From contig NC_064822.1 in NCBI RefSeq assembly GCF_024166365.1, positions 108,372,823 to 108,436,822 of the forward strand: DNA of 64,000 bases. The letters run 5' to 3'. Of this stretch, positions 62,836 through 64,000 are shown piece by piece (the stretch's first letter is position 1; the number at the start of each line of letters is the position of its first letter). Source of the stretch: Elephas maximus indicus. Its lineage: Eukaryota; Chordata; Mammalia; Proboscidea; Elephantidae. Under the pieces are notes generated by a model that saw only the letters and a list, made by a program, of their open reading frames with translations, was not told the origin of the DNA and did no database searches. A program made the translations under genes and the position numbers.

Positions 62836-64000
62836 GTGTGATCCAACCAAATGCAGAAATTATTGAAAAATATCATTAATAGCACACACAAGCAAAATTT
62901 TGCTGAAGATCATTTAAAAACAGTTGCAGCACTACATCAATAGGAAACTGCCAGAAATTCAAGCCAGATTCAGAAGAGGATGTGGAACAAGGGATATCAT
63001 TGCTGATGTCAGATGTGGATCATAACAAATTATGGGTAACATTGTGAAAAATGGAAATTCCAGAGCACTTAATTGTGCTCATGAGGAACCTGTACACAGA
63101 TCAAGAGGCAGTCATTCAAACAGAACAACAGAATACTGTGTGGTTTAAAGTCAGGAGAGGTGTGTGTCAGGGTTGTATCATTTCACCATACTTATTCAAT
63201 CTGTATCCTGAGCAAATAATCTGAGAAACTGTACTATACGAAGAAGAACTGGGCATCAGGATTGGAAGAAGACTCATTAAAAGCCTGGGTTATGCAGATG
63301 ACACAAACTTTCTTGCTGAAAGCAAAGAGGACTTGAAGCACTTACTGATGAAGATCAAAGACTACAAACTTCAGAATGGATTACACCTCAACAAAGAAAA
63401 CAAAAATCCTCACAACTAGACCAATAAGCAACGTCATGATAAATGAAAAGATTGAAGATGTCAAGGACTGCATTTTACTTGGATCCACAATCAAGACCCA
63501 TGGAAGCAGCGGTCAAGAAATCAAATGACACATTACATTGGGCAAATCTGCGCAAAAGACCCCTTTGAAGTGTCCAAAAGCAAAGATATCACTTTAAGGA
63601 GTAAGATGCACCTGACCCAAGCCATGGTGTTTTCATTCACCTCGTATGCATGCGAAAGCTGAACTATGAATAAGGAAGACTGAATAAGAATTGCTGCCTT
63701 TGAATTATGGTGTTGGTGAAAAATATTGAATATACCATGGACTGCCAAAAGAATGAACAAGTCTGTCTGGGAAGACGAACAGCCAGAATGCTCCTTAAAA
63801 GCAAGGATGGTGAGACTTCGTCTCACATACTTTGGACATGTTATCAGGAGGGATCAGTCCCTGGAGAAGGACATCATGCTTGGTAAATAGAGCGTCATTG
63901 TGAAAAAGAAGAAGACCCTCAATGAGATGGATTGACACAGTGGCTGCAACAATGGGCTCAAACATAGCAATGATTGTGAGAATGGCGCAGGACTGGGCAG
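62836..64000 (+). mobile_element. RTE-class LINE, 5'-truncated, running off the window
   Basis: Collinear with 5925-7150: GTGATCCAACCAAATGCAG, AAACAGTTGCAGCACTACATC, GTTGTATCATTTCACC. The catalytic YADD is at 63291-63302 (TATGCAGATGAC). An internal deletion near 63015 removes the ...IDYAKAFD part of the reverse transcriptase. Frames are broken, so it is inactive; the 3' tail is beyond the edge. Confidence 0.92.

Overview
This is a vertebrate nuclear genomic window. It holds parts of a type II keratin cluster: the first two coding exons of KRT78 at the left end and a complete, intact nine-exon KRT8 gene (48.5-57.4 kb), both on the minus strand. About 47 kb of non-coding DNA lies between them. 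Order and orientation match the KRT78-KRT8 interval of placental mammals; KRT18, which normally follows KRT8, is not in the window.

The repeats suggest an afrotherian, most likely a paenungulate such as an elephant. There are about 30 tRNA-headed SINEs of AfroSINE type whose 3' tail matches the 3' end of an RTE-class LINE. Four RTE copies are present (5.9-7.2 kb, 14.2-17.3 kb, 41.2-41.9 kb, 62.8-64.0 kb). Several L1 copies carry an unusual shared 3'UTR. MIR, L2 and ERVL-type LTR elements are common to placental mammals. The species assignment is an inference from repeat content.

Layout: 0.5-1.6 kb, KRT78 exons 2 and 1 and promoter. 1.6-14 kb, repeats (an L1 insertion with a perfect 15-bp target duplication, an L2, an RTE, SINEs, MIRs). 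14.2-17.3 kb, a nearly full-length antisense RTE. 17.5-19.5 kb, a locally duplicated GT-rich block. 19.6-30.7 kb, mostly unique sequence with a GC-rich, AP-1/MARE-bearing candidate enhancer near 27.2 kb and GT/CA-rich tracts. 30.7-37.5 kb, an L1 3' end, old repeats, SINEs and an ERVL-type LTR. 37.8-42.3 kb, an old antisense L1 broken by a SINE, a sense L1 and an RTE. 42.3-48.5 kb, more SINEs, including one split by an LTR-like element. 48.5-57.4 kb, KRT8. 57.4-64 kb, KRT8 upstream flank with SINEs, an L1 3' end, a composite SINE and a truncated RTE.

How the genes work: keratin 8 is the simple-epithelial type II intermediate filament protein that pairs with keratin 18. Keratin 78 is a type II keratin of stratified epithelia. 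Both gene structures keep the type II exon pattern: exon 1 ends after FASFIDK, and exon 2 starts with VRFLEQQ and ends in phase 2. I see no other protein-coding gene; the long open frames between the keratins are repeat or low-complexity shadows. I did not find an unknown functional system. The most informative novelties concern retrotransposon history: SINE/RTE tail sharing, a composite SINE, repeated insertion at one target site, and nested insertions that can be ordered in time.
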